64,000 nt of DNA, taken from contig JAFQLQ010000032.1 in NCBI GenBank assembly GCA_017414505.1, forward strand, positions 46,378 to 110,377, in the 5' to 3' direction. Origin of the DNA: Clostridia bacterium (lineage in GTDB: Bacteria; Bacillota; Clostridia; UMGS1840; HGM11507). Positions 53,047 to 60,690 of this stretch are shown piece after piece; within the stretch, counting starts at the first letter, position 1; each line of letters opens with the position of its first letter. The notes beneath the pieces were generated by a model, which saw only the letters and a list, made by a program, of their open reading frames with translations, did no database searches and was not told the DNA's origin. A program made the translations under genes and the position numbers.

Positions 53047-53826
53047 ATGATAAAAACAGAAAATAATTATTTCGCTTATGAAATGACAGGTGAATTTATA
53101 AATGACGGTGAGTGGATACATCCTAAACGTGTGATTGATACTTATGAGCTTATTTATGTAAAAAAAGGGCCGGTATATATAGAAGAAGCAGGAATACAAT
53201 ATGAGCTTGAGGCGGACAGTATGCTGATTTTGGAACCGGGAAAAGAGCATAGCGGATACAGAAAAACTGAGGAAAAAGTGTCTTTCTACTGGTTTCATTT
53301 TTATACAGATAAGAAGATACCGTTCAAAATTTTAAAAAACGGAGATTGCTATGAAATAAAACAGCTTCTAAAAAAACTGCTTCATTTAACCAATACTCCG
53401 GGATATCCGGAATATATGGCAGACTGTACAGGGATGCTTATTTTTGGTGAGCTGGAAAAATGCGCAATACCCTTAAAATCGGCAAATTCAGCTTTGGCTG
53501 TTAAAATTTCAGAATATGTTCGCATAAATGCCAAAAAGAGAATCAGCGTTAATTCGACAGCAGAACATTTCAATTATAATCCTGATTACATAGGGAAGTT
53601 ATTCTATAAATTTTTCAACATAAAATTAAAGGATTACATTGCATCTGAAAAAATTAAATGTGCCCGGGATATGCTGATTTCAACGGGACTTCCCATAAAA
53701 CATATTGCCTACGAGCTTGGCTACGAAAACGAAAATCTGTTTGTTAAATTTTTTGTTTATCATGAGGGGATAGGCCCTTTGGAATTCAGAAACAAATATT
53801 GCGGTACACATATTAATAATGGATGA
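53047..53826 (+). CDS. AraC-family transcriptional regulator with cupin sensor
   Basis: About 259 residues: an N-terminal cupin-like ligand-binding domain (residues about 15-120, with LEADSMLILEPGKEHSGY and WFHFY) and a C-terminal AraC DNA-binding domain with two helix-turn-helix units (TAEHFNYNPDYIGKLFYKFF and IKHIAYELGYENENLFVKFF). ATG 53047 is used, with AAGGTGAG about 11 bases upstream; GTG 53032 is in frame. It is divergent from the GH127 gene over 111 bases, the usual arrangement of a regulator next to its target. The sensed sugar is unknown. Confidence 0.9.
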   Translation: MIKTENNYFAYEMTGEFINDGEWIHPKRVIDTYELIYVKKGPVYIEEAGIQYELEADSMLILEPGKEHSGYRKTEEKVSFYWFHFYTDKKIPFKILKNGDCYEIKQLLKKLLHLTNTPGYPEYMADCTGMLIFGELEKCAIPLKSANSALAVKISEYVRINAKKRISVNSTAEHFNYNPDYIGKLFYKFFNIKLKDYIASEKIKCARDMLISTGLPIKHIAYELGYENENLFVKFFVYHEGIGPLEFRNKYCGTHINNG

Positions 53827-53889
53827 TGTGTTGTTAATCTTGACAAAAAAATATTAGTCATTATCTGCCAAAATGTGTATATATTATTG

Positions 53890-53918
53890 TTGACACAAAC
53901 TTATTTATGTGATAAAAT
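53890..53918 (+). promoter_or_regulatory. Promoter of the purine operon
   Basis: TTGACA at 53890-53895, a 17-bp spacer and TAAAAT at 53913-53918, so the transcript should begin near 53925. A second TTGACA near 53838 lacks a good -10. Confidence 0.85.
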
Positions 53919-53919
53919 A

Positions 53920-54019
53920 AGTTGTGAATATTTTTTTGAAAAAATCACAGGGTACGGCGTCCTCGGCGTACCGTTATTGCGGTTATGTTCCGGGCGCAGG
54001 AAGATTCTGCGCCCTTTTT
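53920..54019 (+). promoter_or_regulatory. Structured purE leader with terminator (candidate attenuator)
   Basis: Three stems can be drawn: TGTGA/TCACA around a T/A-rich loop (53924-53950); GGTACG/CGTACC (53951-53972); and a strong terminator GGGCGCAG (53992-53999), 7-nt loop, CTGCGCCC (54007-54014), five T. GCGTCC (53957-53962) can instead pair with GGGCGC (53992-53997), an antiterminator-like alternative. It does not carry the conserved bases of the guanine, PRPP or ZTP riboswitches. The regulator of this leader is unknown. Confidence 0.7.
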
Positions 54020-54052
54020 AATTTTAACATTTTTACCGAAAGGATGATTAAT

Positions 54053-54559
54053 ATGCAAAAGCAGCCAAAGGTTGCAATTATTATGGGCAGTGATTCGGAT
54101 TTTGATGCTTTGAAGCCCGCTATTAAATTTTTAAAGGAGTACGGTGTTGAGGTTGACGTTAACGTTATGAGTGCACACAGAACTCCCGATCTTGCAAAGG
54201 ATTATGCAAAAAATGCAGAAGATAACGGTGTTGACGTTATTATTGCAGCGGCAGGAAAAGCTGCGCATCTTCCCGGTGTTCTGGCTGCGTTTACAACAAT
54301 TCCTGTTATCGGTGTTCCGATAAAAGCTTCTGTTCTTGACGGTATGGATGCGCTTCTTGCTATTGTTCAGATGCCTGCGGGTATTCCCGTGGCTACAGTT
54401 GCAATTGACGGTTCAAAAAATGCGGCAATCCTTGCAGTTCAGATTCTTTCGCTTGGCTATCCCGAACTAAGAGCTAAATTAAAGGCGTTCAAGGAACAGA
54501 TGAAAGAAGAAGTTATTGAAAAAAACAAAAAAGTTAAAGAACTTGCAGAACAGCTTTAA
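54053..54559 (+). CDS. purE: N5-carboxyaminoimidazole ribonucleotide mutase (class I PurE)
   Basis: It rearranges N5-CAIR to CAIR, or carboxylates AIR in some variants, in purine synthesis. Class I signatures are IIMGSDSDFD, VMSAHRTP, IIAAAGKAAHLPGV and GIPVATVAID. At about 168 residues it is family-sized. The start at 54053 has AAAGGA at 54039-54044. An in-frame GTG at 53924 would add about 43 residues, but those would be translated from the leader with its terminator, so they are not counted. No purK is present in the window. It leads a tight pur operon. Confidence 0.95.
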   Translation: MQKQPKVAIIMGSDSDFDALKPAIKFLKEYGVEVDVNVMSAHRTPDLAKDYAKNAEDNGVDVIIAAAGKAAHLPGVLAAFTTIPVIGVPIKASVLDGMDALLAIVQMPAGIPVATVAIDGSKNAAILAVQILSLGYPELRAKLKAFKEQMKEEVIEKNKKVKELAEQL

Positions 54560-54588
54560 GACAAAAGTTTTTACTGAAAGAGGTTTGT

Positions 54589-56043
54589 ATGAAAAGATAT
54601 TTTGATGAAATTGATGTTAAAGTAAAGCACGAATGCGGTGTTTTTGGAATTTATGACAATGGTGATAATCTTGACTGTGCAAGACTTACCTATTATGCTT
54701 TGTTTGCGCTTCAGCACAGAGGGCAGGAAAGCAGCGGTATTGCCGTTAATGACGATGGAACCATTATTTACCATAAGGATCTGGGACTTGTTCACGAAAT
54801 TTTCAGCGATGAACTGCTGGATAAAATGAAAGGTCAGATGGCGGTAGGCCATGTAAGATATGCAACGAAAGGTGAAAACACCAAGGAAAACGCCCAGCCG
54901 CTTGTAATAAAATATATTAAAGGATCGCTTACAATGGCGTATAACGGAAATATCGTTAATGTCGCACCTATAAGAAAAGAGCTTGAAAAAACAGGTGCAA
55001 TTTTCCAGGGTACAAGCGATACAGAAACAATGGCATATATGATTGCCCGGGAAAGACTTAACACTCACAGCGTGGAAGATGCAGTGAGAAATATGATGAA
55101 AAAAATTGAGGGAGCGTATTCGATATGTATGATGTCTCCCACAAAAATGATTGCTGCAAGAGATCCTCACGGTATGCATCCTTTGTGTATCGGAACAATC
55201 GGAAAAAATTCTTATGTAATCGCCTCCGAGACTGTTGCTCTTGATGCAATCGGAGCAAAATTTTTAAGAGATGTTGAGCCGGGTGAGGTAATTCTCATTT
55301 CAAAAGACGGAATGAAAAGCTTCCCGCCCGAAAAACGCTGCGAAGGCGGTTTGTGTATTTTTGAACATGTTTATACTGCCCGTCCTGACAGTATAATTGA
55401 CGGGGAAAGTGTTTATGAGGCAAGAAAAAGAGCAGGTAAATTCCTTGCACAGCGTTATCCTGTTGAAGCCGATGTTGTAATTGCGGCTCCCGATTCCGGT
55501 ATCTGTGCGGCTCTTGGCTATGCAGAGGAATCCGGTATCCCGTATGATGTTGGTCTGATGAAAAACAGATATATTGCAAGAACCTTTATTCAGCCTACGC
55601 AGGATATGCGTCAGGATGCAGTAAGAATCAAGCTGAATGCGTTAAAAACCGTTGTTGACGGTAAAAAGGTAATTCTTGTTGACGATTCTATCGTAAGAGG
55701 AACAACCTCCAACCGTGTTGTTAAAATATTAAGAGATGCAGGAGCAACCGAAGTGCATATGAGAATTGCATCACCACCCTATACTCACCCCTGTTATTTT
55801 GGAACAGATGTAAGCTCAACAGAATCTCTGATTGCTGTTGGCAGAACTGTTGAAGAAATCAGAGAGCATATAGGTGTTGATACGCTGGGATATCTTTCTT
55901 TGGAAGATTTGCTTAATATTGCACCTGATTCCAAGGTTGGGTTCTGCGTAGGATGCTTCACGGGTAAATACCCGGTTGAAGTTGATCCCAACGGTCTTAA
56001 GGATATCCAGGAAAAGGGCAAGGCATATATTAAAAAGGTATAA
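54589..56043 (+). CDS. purF: Amidophosphoribosyltransferase
   Basis: It makes phosphoribosylamine from PRPP and glutamine, the first committed purine step. A 15-residue propeptide precedes the catalytic Cys16 in ECGVFGIYD, as in Bacillus-type enzymes that are processed to expose Cys. The PRPP loop is VILVDDSIVRGTTSNR. Cys residues in GGLCIFEHVYTARPDS and FCVGCFTGKYP match the [4Fe-4S] ligand positions of the Bacillus enzyme. At 484 residues it is family-sized. AAAGAGG precedes the ATG. Placement after purE is common in Firmicutes operons. Confidence 0.96.
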   Translation: MKRYFDEIDVKVKHECGVFGIYDNGDNLDCARLTYYALFALQHRGQESSGIAVNDDGTIIYHKDLGLVHEIFSDELLDKMKGQMAVGHVRYATKGENTKENAQPLVIKYIKGSLTMAYNGNIVNVAPIRKELEKTGAIFQGTSDTETMAYMIARERLNTHSVEDAVRNMMKKIEGAYSICMMSPTKMIAARDPHGMHPLCIGTIGKNSYVIASETVALDAIGAKFLRDVEPGEVILISKDGMKSFPPEKRCEGGLCIFEHVYTARPDSIIDGESVYEARKRAGKFLAQRYPVEADVVIAAPDSGICAALGYAEESGIPYDVGLMKNRYIARTFIQPTQDMRQDAVRIKLNALKTVVDGKKVILVDDSIVRGTTSNRVVKILRDAGATEVHMRIASPPYTHPCYFGTDVSSTESLIAVGRTVEEIREHIGVDTLGYLSLEDLLNIAPDSKVGFCVGCFTGKYPVEVDPNGLKDIQEKGKAYIKKV

Positions 56044-56064
56044 TGGGAAAGGAAATAAAAAATC

Positions 56065-57096
56065 ATGAGTAATGCATATAAAGAAGCCGGTGTAGACGTA
56101 GTAGCGGGCTACGAGGCTGTAAATTTAATGAAAAAGCATGTTAAAAAGACCTTTACCGAAGGTGTTATGACAGATATCGGCGGATTTGGAGGACTTTTTG
56201 AACTTGGTGCAGGCTACAAAAATCCTGTTCTTGTATCGGGAACAGACGGAGTAGGCACAAAGCTTAAAATTGCATTTCTGACCGAAAAACATAACACAAT
56301 CGGTCAGGATTGCGTGGCAATGTGTGTAAACGATATTGTTTGTTGCGGAGCAAAACCTTTGTTCTTCCTTGATTATCTTGCAGTTGGCAAAAACATTCCG
56401 GAAAAAGTTGCAGATATTGTTTCCGGTGTTGCAGACGGATGTGTAATGTCCGGAGCAGCATTAATTGGCGGTGAAACTGCAGAAATGCCCGGTTTTTATC
56501 CGGTTGACGAATACGATCTTGCAGGCTTTGCAGTAGGTATTGTTGATAAAGATAAAATCATTGACGGCAAAGGCGTAAAAGTGGGCAATAAGCTGGTAGG
56601 TATAGCATCCTCCGGAGTTCATTCCAACGGTTATTCTCTTGTAAGAAAGCTTTGCGGAATCAACGAAGCGGATGCAAAAGAAAGGGTAAACACCTATGTT
56701 GACGAGCTTGGTGCAACACTTGGCGAAACCCTTTTAACACCCACAAAAATTTATGTTAAAACATTACTTTCTTTAATAGAAAAATTTGATATCAAAGCAA
56801 TTTCTCATATTACCGGCGGAGGATTTATTGAAAATATTCCAAGAATGCTTCCCGAAGGCCTAAAAGCAACAATCACCAGAGATTCCTGGGAAATTCTTCC
56901 GATTTTCAAATATCTTCAGAAGCTTGGAAACATTGCGGAAAAAGATATGTTCAATACCTTCAATATGGGTATCGGAATTGTAATGGCTGTAGAAGAAAAC
57001 GAAGCTGAGGCAATTGTAAAAGCTGCAAACGATATGGGCGAAAAAGCTTATATTATCGGAACAGTAACCGAAGGCGAGGGCGTAGAGCTATGCTAA
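56065..57096 (+). CDS. purM: Phosphoribosylformylglycinamidine cyclo-ligase
   Basis: The ATP-dependent enzyme closes the imidazole ring to give AIR. Motifs are [26 protein letters not shown] and [13 protein letters not shown] segments ([17 protein letters not shown]), and THITGGG-like ([15 protein letters not shown]). At 343 residues it is family-sized. AAAGGAAA precedes the ATG by 14 bases. It overlaps purN by 7 bases, so it is coupled. Confidence 0.96.
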   Translation: MSNAYKEAGVDVVAGYEAVNLMKKHVKKTFTEGVMTDIGGFGGLFELGAGYKNPVLVSGTDGVGTKLKIAFLTEKHNTIGQDCVAMCVNDIVCCGAKPLFFLDYLAVGKNIPEKVADIVSGVADGCVMSGAALIGGETAEMPGFYPVDEYDLAGFAVGIVDKDKIIDGKGVKVGNKLVGIASSGVHSNGYSLVRKLCGINEADAKERVNTYVDELGATLGETLLTPTKIYVKTLLSLIEKFDIKAISHITGGGFIENIPRMLPEGLKATITRDSWEILPIFKYLQKLGNIAEKDMFNTFNMGIGIVMAVEENEAEAIVKAANDMGEKAYIIGTVTEGEGVELC

Positions 57097-57683
57097 ATAT
57101 TGCGGTGCTTGTTTCCGGCGGCGGAACCAATCTGCAGGCTATTATAGATGCCGTTAAAAGCGGAAAAATAACCGGTGGAAAGGTTACTGCGGTTGTTTCC
57201 AGCAATCCCAATGCATATGCATTGGAGCGTGCGAAAACAAACGGCATAGAAACAGCTGTAATTTCCAAAAAAGATTACGAAACACTTGAAGCTTATGATA
57301 CTGCTCTTGTTAATTATATGAAAGAGAAAAATATTGACCTTATAGTTCTTGCGGGCTTTCTTTCCATTGTTGGCGAAACGCTTGTAAAGGAATTTCCCAA
57401 TAGAATTATAAATGTGCATCCGTCGCTTATTCCGTCCTTTTGCGGAAAAGGCTTTTATGGACTTACAGTTCACGAAAAAGCTCTTGAATACGGCGTTAAG
57501 GTAACCGGTGCAACGGTTCACTTTGTAAACGAAATTGTGGATGGCGGTCAGATTATTCTTCAAAAAGCGGTTTATATAGAGCCGGATGACACTCCGGAAA
57601 TTCTGCAAAAAAGAGTTATGGAGCAGGCGGAATGGGAAATTTTACCCAAAGCAATTGATATGATTTGTAACGGCGAAATATAA
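57090..57683 (+). CDS. purN: Phosphoribosylglycinamide formyltransferase
   Basis: It transfers a formyl group from 10-formyl-THF to GAR. Seen are [16 protein letters not shown], the catalytic segment [10 protein letters not shown] with its Asn-His, [16 protein letters not shown] with the Asp, and the typical 197-residue length. It starts inside the end of purM. It is followed by a REP-like palindrome before the last gene of the cluster, which may lower expression of that gene or stabilise the upstream mRNA. Confidence 0.95.
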   Translation: MLNIAVLVSGGGTNLQAIIDAVKSGKITGGKVTAVVSSNPNAYALERAKTNGIETAVISKKDYETLEAYDTALVNYMKEKNIDLIVLAGFLSIVGETLVKEFPNRIINVHPSLIPSFCGKGFYGLTVHEKALEYGVKVTGATVHFVNEIVDGGQIILQKAVYIEPDDTPEILQKRVMEQAEWEILPKAIDMICNGEI

Positions 57684-57686
57684 CAT

Positions 57687-57741
57687 AAAAAAGCCTCCCT
57701 TGTGTAAAGGGAGGTGGGTGCAAAGCACTCGGAGGGATTGT
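57687..57741 (+). repeat. REP-like double hairpin A, between purN and purO
   Basis: A perfect hairpin CCTCCCTT (57695-57702) with AAGGGAGG, then a second short hairpin with GTG/CAC around AAAG, followed by GGAGGGATTG. The layout (two hairpins ending GAGGGA) matches elements B, C and D below. It sits inside an operon and does not interrupt a gene. Confidence 0.75.
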
Positions 57742-57768
57742 AAAAGTGGAACGAAAGGAAGAAAAAAT

Positions 57769-58461
57769 ATGAATATATATGAAGATTTAAAATCCAATTC
57801 CTACCCGGGAAGGGGTATAGTTATCGGAAAAAATGCCGATAATAAAAATATGGTAGTAGCGTATTTTATAATGGGCAGAAGTGAAAACAGCAGAAACAGA
57901 ATTTTTATTGAAGACGGCTGCGGAATCAAAACAAAAGCCTTCGACGATTCAAAATTAACCGATCCTTCGCTTATAATCTATTCACCTGTAAGAGTTCTTG
58001 GTGACGATTTAATCGTAACCAACGGCGACCAGACAGATACAATCTACGATTTTATGAAGGAAGGCAAAACCTTTGAGGAAGCCTTGAGAACAAGAACCTT
58101 TGAACCCGATCCTCCCAATTTCACACCCCGTATTTCGGGCGTTGTAAACGGCGGAAATTATAAATTGTCTATTCTTAAAAGTGCCGATGGAAACGAAGCT
58201 TCCGCAAGAAGATACTTTTTTGAATATTATGATACCCCGGCAGGAATGGGACATTTTATCCATACATATAAATGTGACGGAAACCCGATTCCTTCATTTG
58301 TGGGCGAACCCAAGCAGGTAGAGCTTTCCGGTAATATAGATGAGTTTACCTCAAAAATGTGGGAAAACTTAAACCCCGATAACAAAGTTTCACTGTTTGT
58401 AAGATACATCAATCTTGAAAACGGCGAAACAGAAACAAGAATTGTTAACAAAAATCAGTAA
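57769..58461 (+). CDS. purO: IMP cyclohydrolase, PurO type
   Basis: About 230 residues of the IMP_cyclohyd (PurO) family, which closes FAICAR to IMP. The family was first described in archaea and replaces the cyclohydrolase half of PurH; bacterial members exist. Landmarks are SNSYPGRGIVIGKN near the start, VAYFIMGRSENSRNRIF, RVLGDDLIVTNGDQTD and PRISGVVNGG. The start at 57769 has AAAGGAAG upstream; the frame is open further back through the REP element but without a ribosome binding site. A separate AICAR formyltransferase would be needed and is not in the window. Confidence 0.88.
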   Translation: MNIYEDLKSNSYPGRGIVIGKNADNKNMVVAYFIMGRSENSRNRIFIEDGCGIKTKAFDDSKLTDPSLIIYSPVRVLGDDLIVTNGDQTDTIYDFMKEGKTFEEALRTRTFEPDPPNFTPRISGVVNGGNYKLSILKSADGNEASARRYFFEYYDTPAGMGHFIHTYKCDGNPIPSFVGEPKQVELSGNIDEFTSKMWENLNPDNKVSLFVRYINLENGETETRIVNKNQ

Positions 58462-58476
58462 AACAGTCCTTTGCCT

Positions 58477-58545
58477 GTCATCCCGAGCATCTAAAGGCTC
58501 GCCCCTTGGGAGAGCTGTCACATAAGTGACTGAGAGGGCTTGTTT
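58477..58545 (+). repeat. Truncated GTCATCCCGAGC repeat joined to REP-like element B
   Basis: 58477-58497 is a copy of the repeat at 58568 that lacks 11 internal bases. It runs directly into a REP-like unit (58493-58544): GGCTCGCCCC, GAGAGCTGTCAC, an apical loop and GTGACTGAGAGGGC. The REP unit is nearly identical to element D. It lies in the intergenic region between purO and pyrG. Confidence 0.75.
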
Positions 58546-58567
58546 ATTAAATTATTCGTCCCCACTC

Positions 58568-58599
58568 GTCATCCCGAGCAAGGTCGAGGGATCTAAAGG
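58568..58599. repeat. GTCATCCCGAGC...ATCTAAAGG dispersed repeat
   Basis: A 32-base unit with the internal inverted part CCGAGC/GTCGAGGG. Similar short units (GTCATTCTGAGC...) are widespread as dispersed intergenic repeats in bacteria. The shortened copy is 70 bases upstream. No coding potential. Confidence 0.65.
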
Positions 58600-58616
58600 A
58601 AAAAACTGAGGGGTTA

Positions 58617-58637
58617 ATGCTTTTCGGTGAAAAGCAT
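58617..58637. repeat. Short hairpin in purO-pyrG intergenic region
   Basis: ATGCTTTTC (58617-58625) and GAAAAGCAT (58629-58637) are a perfect 9-bp inverted repeat with a 3-nt loop. No T tract follows. Function unknown. Confidence 0.5.
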
Positions 58638-58659
58638 ATATATAATAAGGAATACTAAA

Positions 58660-58698
58660 CTCAAAAATAACCGCAAAAATCACTGCGGTTATTTTGAG
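58660..58698 (+). terminator. Terminator-like hairpin upstream of pyrG
   Basis: CTCAAAAATAACCGCA (58660-58675) pairs with TGCGGTTATTTTGAG (58684-58698) with one bulged A and an 8-nt loop. The 3' arm ends in TTATTTT. It sits between the pur operon end and the pyrG promoter, so it is the likely end of the pur transcript. Confidence 0.72.
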
Positions 58699-58729
58699 GA
58701 AAAAAATGTCAAAAAATAAAAATTTTAAC

Positions 58730-58758
58730 TTGACATACAGAATAATTTGTACTATAAT
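58730..58758 (+). promoter_or_regulatory. Promoter of pyrG
   Basis: TTGACA at 58730-58735, a 17-bp spacer and TATAAT at 58753-58758, consensus in both hexamers. The leader to the ATG is about 50 bases and contains no obvious attenuator of the Bacillus pyrG GGGC/C-tract type. Confidence 0.9.
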
Positions 58759-58816
58759 ATTCTTTGTGTGTTTATGTCTTATTTTAAATTTAATTTCTTG
58801 AGGAGGTTGCGCTATT

Positions 58817-60427
58817 ATGTCGGTAAAGTATATATTTGTAACAGGCGGTGTCGTGTCAGGTTTAGGAAAAGGTATTACAGCAGCGTCCTTGGGGAGACTG
58901 CTTAAAGCCAGAGGTTATAAGGTTACCATTCAGAAGTTTGATCCCTACCTTAACGTAGACCCCGGAACAATGAGCCCTTATCAGCACGGTGAGGTTTTTG
59001 TTACCGATGATGGTGCCGAAACCGACCTTGATTTAGGCCACTATGAAAGATTTATTGATGAAAATCTTAATAAATATTCCAATATTACATCGGGTAAAAT
59101 TTACTGGTCTGTTCTTAATAAAGAAAGAAGAGGCGATTATCTTGGAGGAACCGTTCAGGTTATCCCCCATATTACCAATGAAATAAAAAGTAATATTTAC
59201 CGTGTTGTAAAAGAGGCTGACAATAATACCGAAATTCTTATTACGGAAATCGGTGGAACAGTCGGCGATATGGAAAGTGAAGCATTTATGGATTCTATCC
59301 GTCAGATAGCTTCTGAGGTTGGCAGAGAAAATGTTCTTTATGTTCATGTAACTCTTGTTCCTTACCTTTCCAAATCGGGTGAGCAGAAATCAAAGCCCAC
59401 TCAGCATAGCGTAAAAGAGCTTCTTGCAAGAGGTATTCAGCCGGATATTCTTGTTTGCAGAAGTGAAATTCCGCTTGAAAAAGAACTTAAGGATAAGCTT
59501 GCTCTGTTCTGCAACGTAAAAAGCGAAGCTGTTATCGAAAATATGGATGTTTCCGTATTGTATGAAGTTCCGCTTATGCTGGAAGAACAGCATATGGCAG
59601 ATACAGTTCTTAAACGCCTTGGTCTGGAAAACAGAAAACCCGACCTTGACAGTCTGAAAGAGCTTATAGAAAAAATTAAAAACATTTCCACAAAAACAAA
59701 AATTGCCCTTGTTGGTAAATATGTTAAGATGTTTGACGCATATCTTAGTGTAGTAGAGGCTATGAAACATGCCGGCTATTCTAACGATGCAGAAGTTGAA
59801 ATAAAATGGGTTAATTCCGAAGAACTTACCGAAGAAAATGTTGCAAAAGAACTTGGCGACGTTAACGGAATAATTGTTCCCGGTGGCTTTGGTGAGCGCG
59901 GAATTGAGGGGAAAGTTGTTGCTTGTAAATATGCAAGAGAAAATAAAATTCCATATTTCGGAATTTGTCTTGGAATGCAGGTTGCCACAATTGAGTATGC
60001 AAGAAATGTTGCAGGCTTAAAAGGTGCAAATTCCACAGAAATCAACCCCGAAACCGCTTATCCTGTAATAGATTTGATTCCTGACCAGTATAATGTTAGT
60101 GATAAGGGTGGTACTATGCGCCTTGGCAAATACCCCTGTGTTATTAACGAAGATTCAAAAGCATTTGCTGCATATGGAACAAAAGAAATTTCTGAACGTC
60201 ATAGACATAGATACGAATTCAGCAATGATTATAAAAATATACTTACAGAAAAAGGTTTGATACTTAGCGGTACTTCACCGGATAAAAATCTTGTTGAAAT
60301 CGTGGAAATTAAAGACCATCCGTGGTTTGTGGGTGTCCAGTTCCATCCGGAATACAAATCCAGACCGGAACGTCCGCATCCCTTGTTTAAAGACTTTATA
60401 AAAGCTACTCTTGAATATTCCAAATAA
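58817..60427 (+). CDS. pyrG: CTP synthase
   Basis: It aminates UTP to CTP with glutamine and ATP. The synthase domain has [20 protein letters not shown] at the N-terminus; the class I glutaminase domain has the nucleophile Cys in FGICLGMQ and the His-Glu of QFHPEYKS near the C-terminus. At 536 residues it is family-sized. AGGAGG (58801-58806) precedes the ATG by 10 bases. It is monocistronic, between its own promoter and the S-layer gene promoter. No obvious terminator is seen after it; a 12-base start of a REP unit (AAAAGGCTCCAT) lies at 60427-60438. Confidence 0.97.
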   Translation: MSVKYIFVTGGVVSGLGKGITAASLGRLLKARGYKVTIQKFDPYLNVDPGTMSPYQHGEVFVTDDGAETDLDLGHYERFIDENLNKYSNITSGKIYWSVLNKERRGDYLGGTVQVIPHITNEIKSNIYRVVKEADNNTEILITEIGGTVGDMESEAFMDSIRQIASEVGRENVLYVHVTLVPYLSKSGEQKSKPTQHSVKELLARGIQPDILVCRSEIPLEKELKDKLALFCNVKSEAVIENMDVSVLYEVPLMLEEQHMADTVLKRLGLENRKPDLDSLKELIEKIKNISTKTKIALVGKYVKMFDAYLSVVEAMKHAGYSNDAEVEIKWVNSEELTEENVAKELGDVNGIIVPGGFGERGIEGKVVACKYARENKIPYFGICLGMQVATIEYARNVAGLKGANSTEINPETAYPVIDLIPDQYNVSDKGGTMRLGKYPCVINEDSKAFAAYGTKEISERHRHRYEFSNDYKNILTEKGLILSGTSPDKNLVEIVEIKDHPWFVGVQFHPEYKSRPERPHPLFKDFIKATLEYSK

Positions 60428-60524
60428 AAAGGCTCCATTTTGAAAATTGTTTGTAACAAAACCCGCAGTTTACCTATCTAAAATACAAAAACTATACAGT
60501 ATCATTACAAATCGGTTACAACAA

Positions 60525-60690
60525 TTGACACTTGGAAAATCCTTTGCTATAATTATGTCAAACGTTGGGATAATTCTCTTTATTCCAATTTTGAACCAAG
60601 AATTATGTAATTAGGGAATGAGGTTGCATAATTCTAATAAATAACTCATTCGAATATAAAAAATTTATTTTTATAAGGGAGGCAAACTCT
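60525..60690 (+). promoter_or_regulatory. Strong promoter and long leader of the S-layer gene
   Basis: TTGACA (60525-60530), a 17-bp spacer and TATAAT (60548-60553). The expected 5' untranslated leader of about 130 bases, ending in AGGGAGG, is AT-rich with no recognised riboswitch. Long leaders are typical of very stable S-layer mRNAs in other bacteria. Confidence 0.88.

Noticed and set aside
27081..53826. A missing or broken ABC ATPase in the glycan locus
   Set aside because: No pseudogene remnant is visible; CUT1 importers commonly use a shared ATPase encoded elsewhere.
53920..54019. A guanine, PRPP or ZTP riboswitch before purE
   Set aside because: None of the conserved core sequences of these classes is present; only generic stems and a terminator were found.
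53924..54052. A 43-residue N-terminal extension of PurE from GTG 53924
   Set aside because: It would start at about the transcript start with no ribosome binding site and run through a terminator. ATG 54053 has AAAGGA and gives a normal PurE.
57700..57768. An extended N-terminus of PurO
   Set aside because: The open frame comes from the REP-like palindrome; no ribosome binding site precedes it, whereas ATG 57769 has one and begins the family motif.
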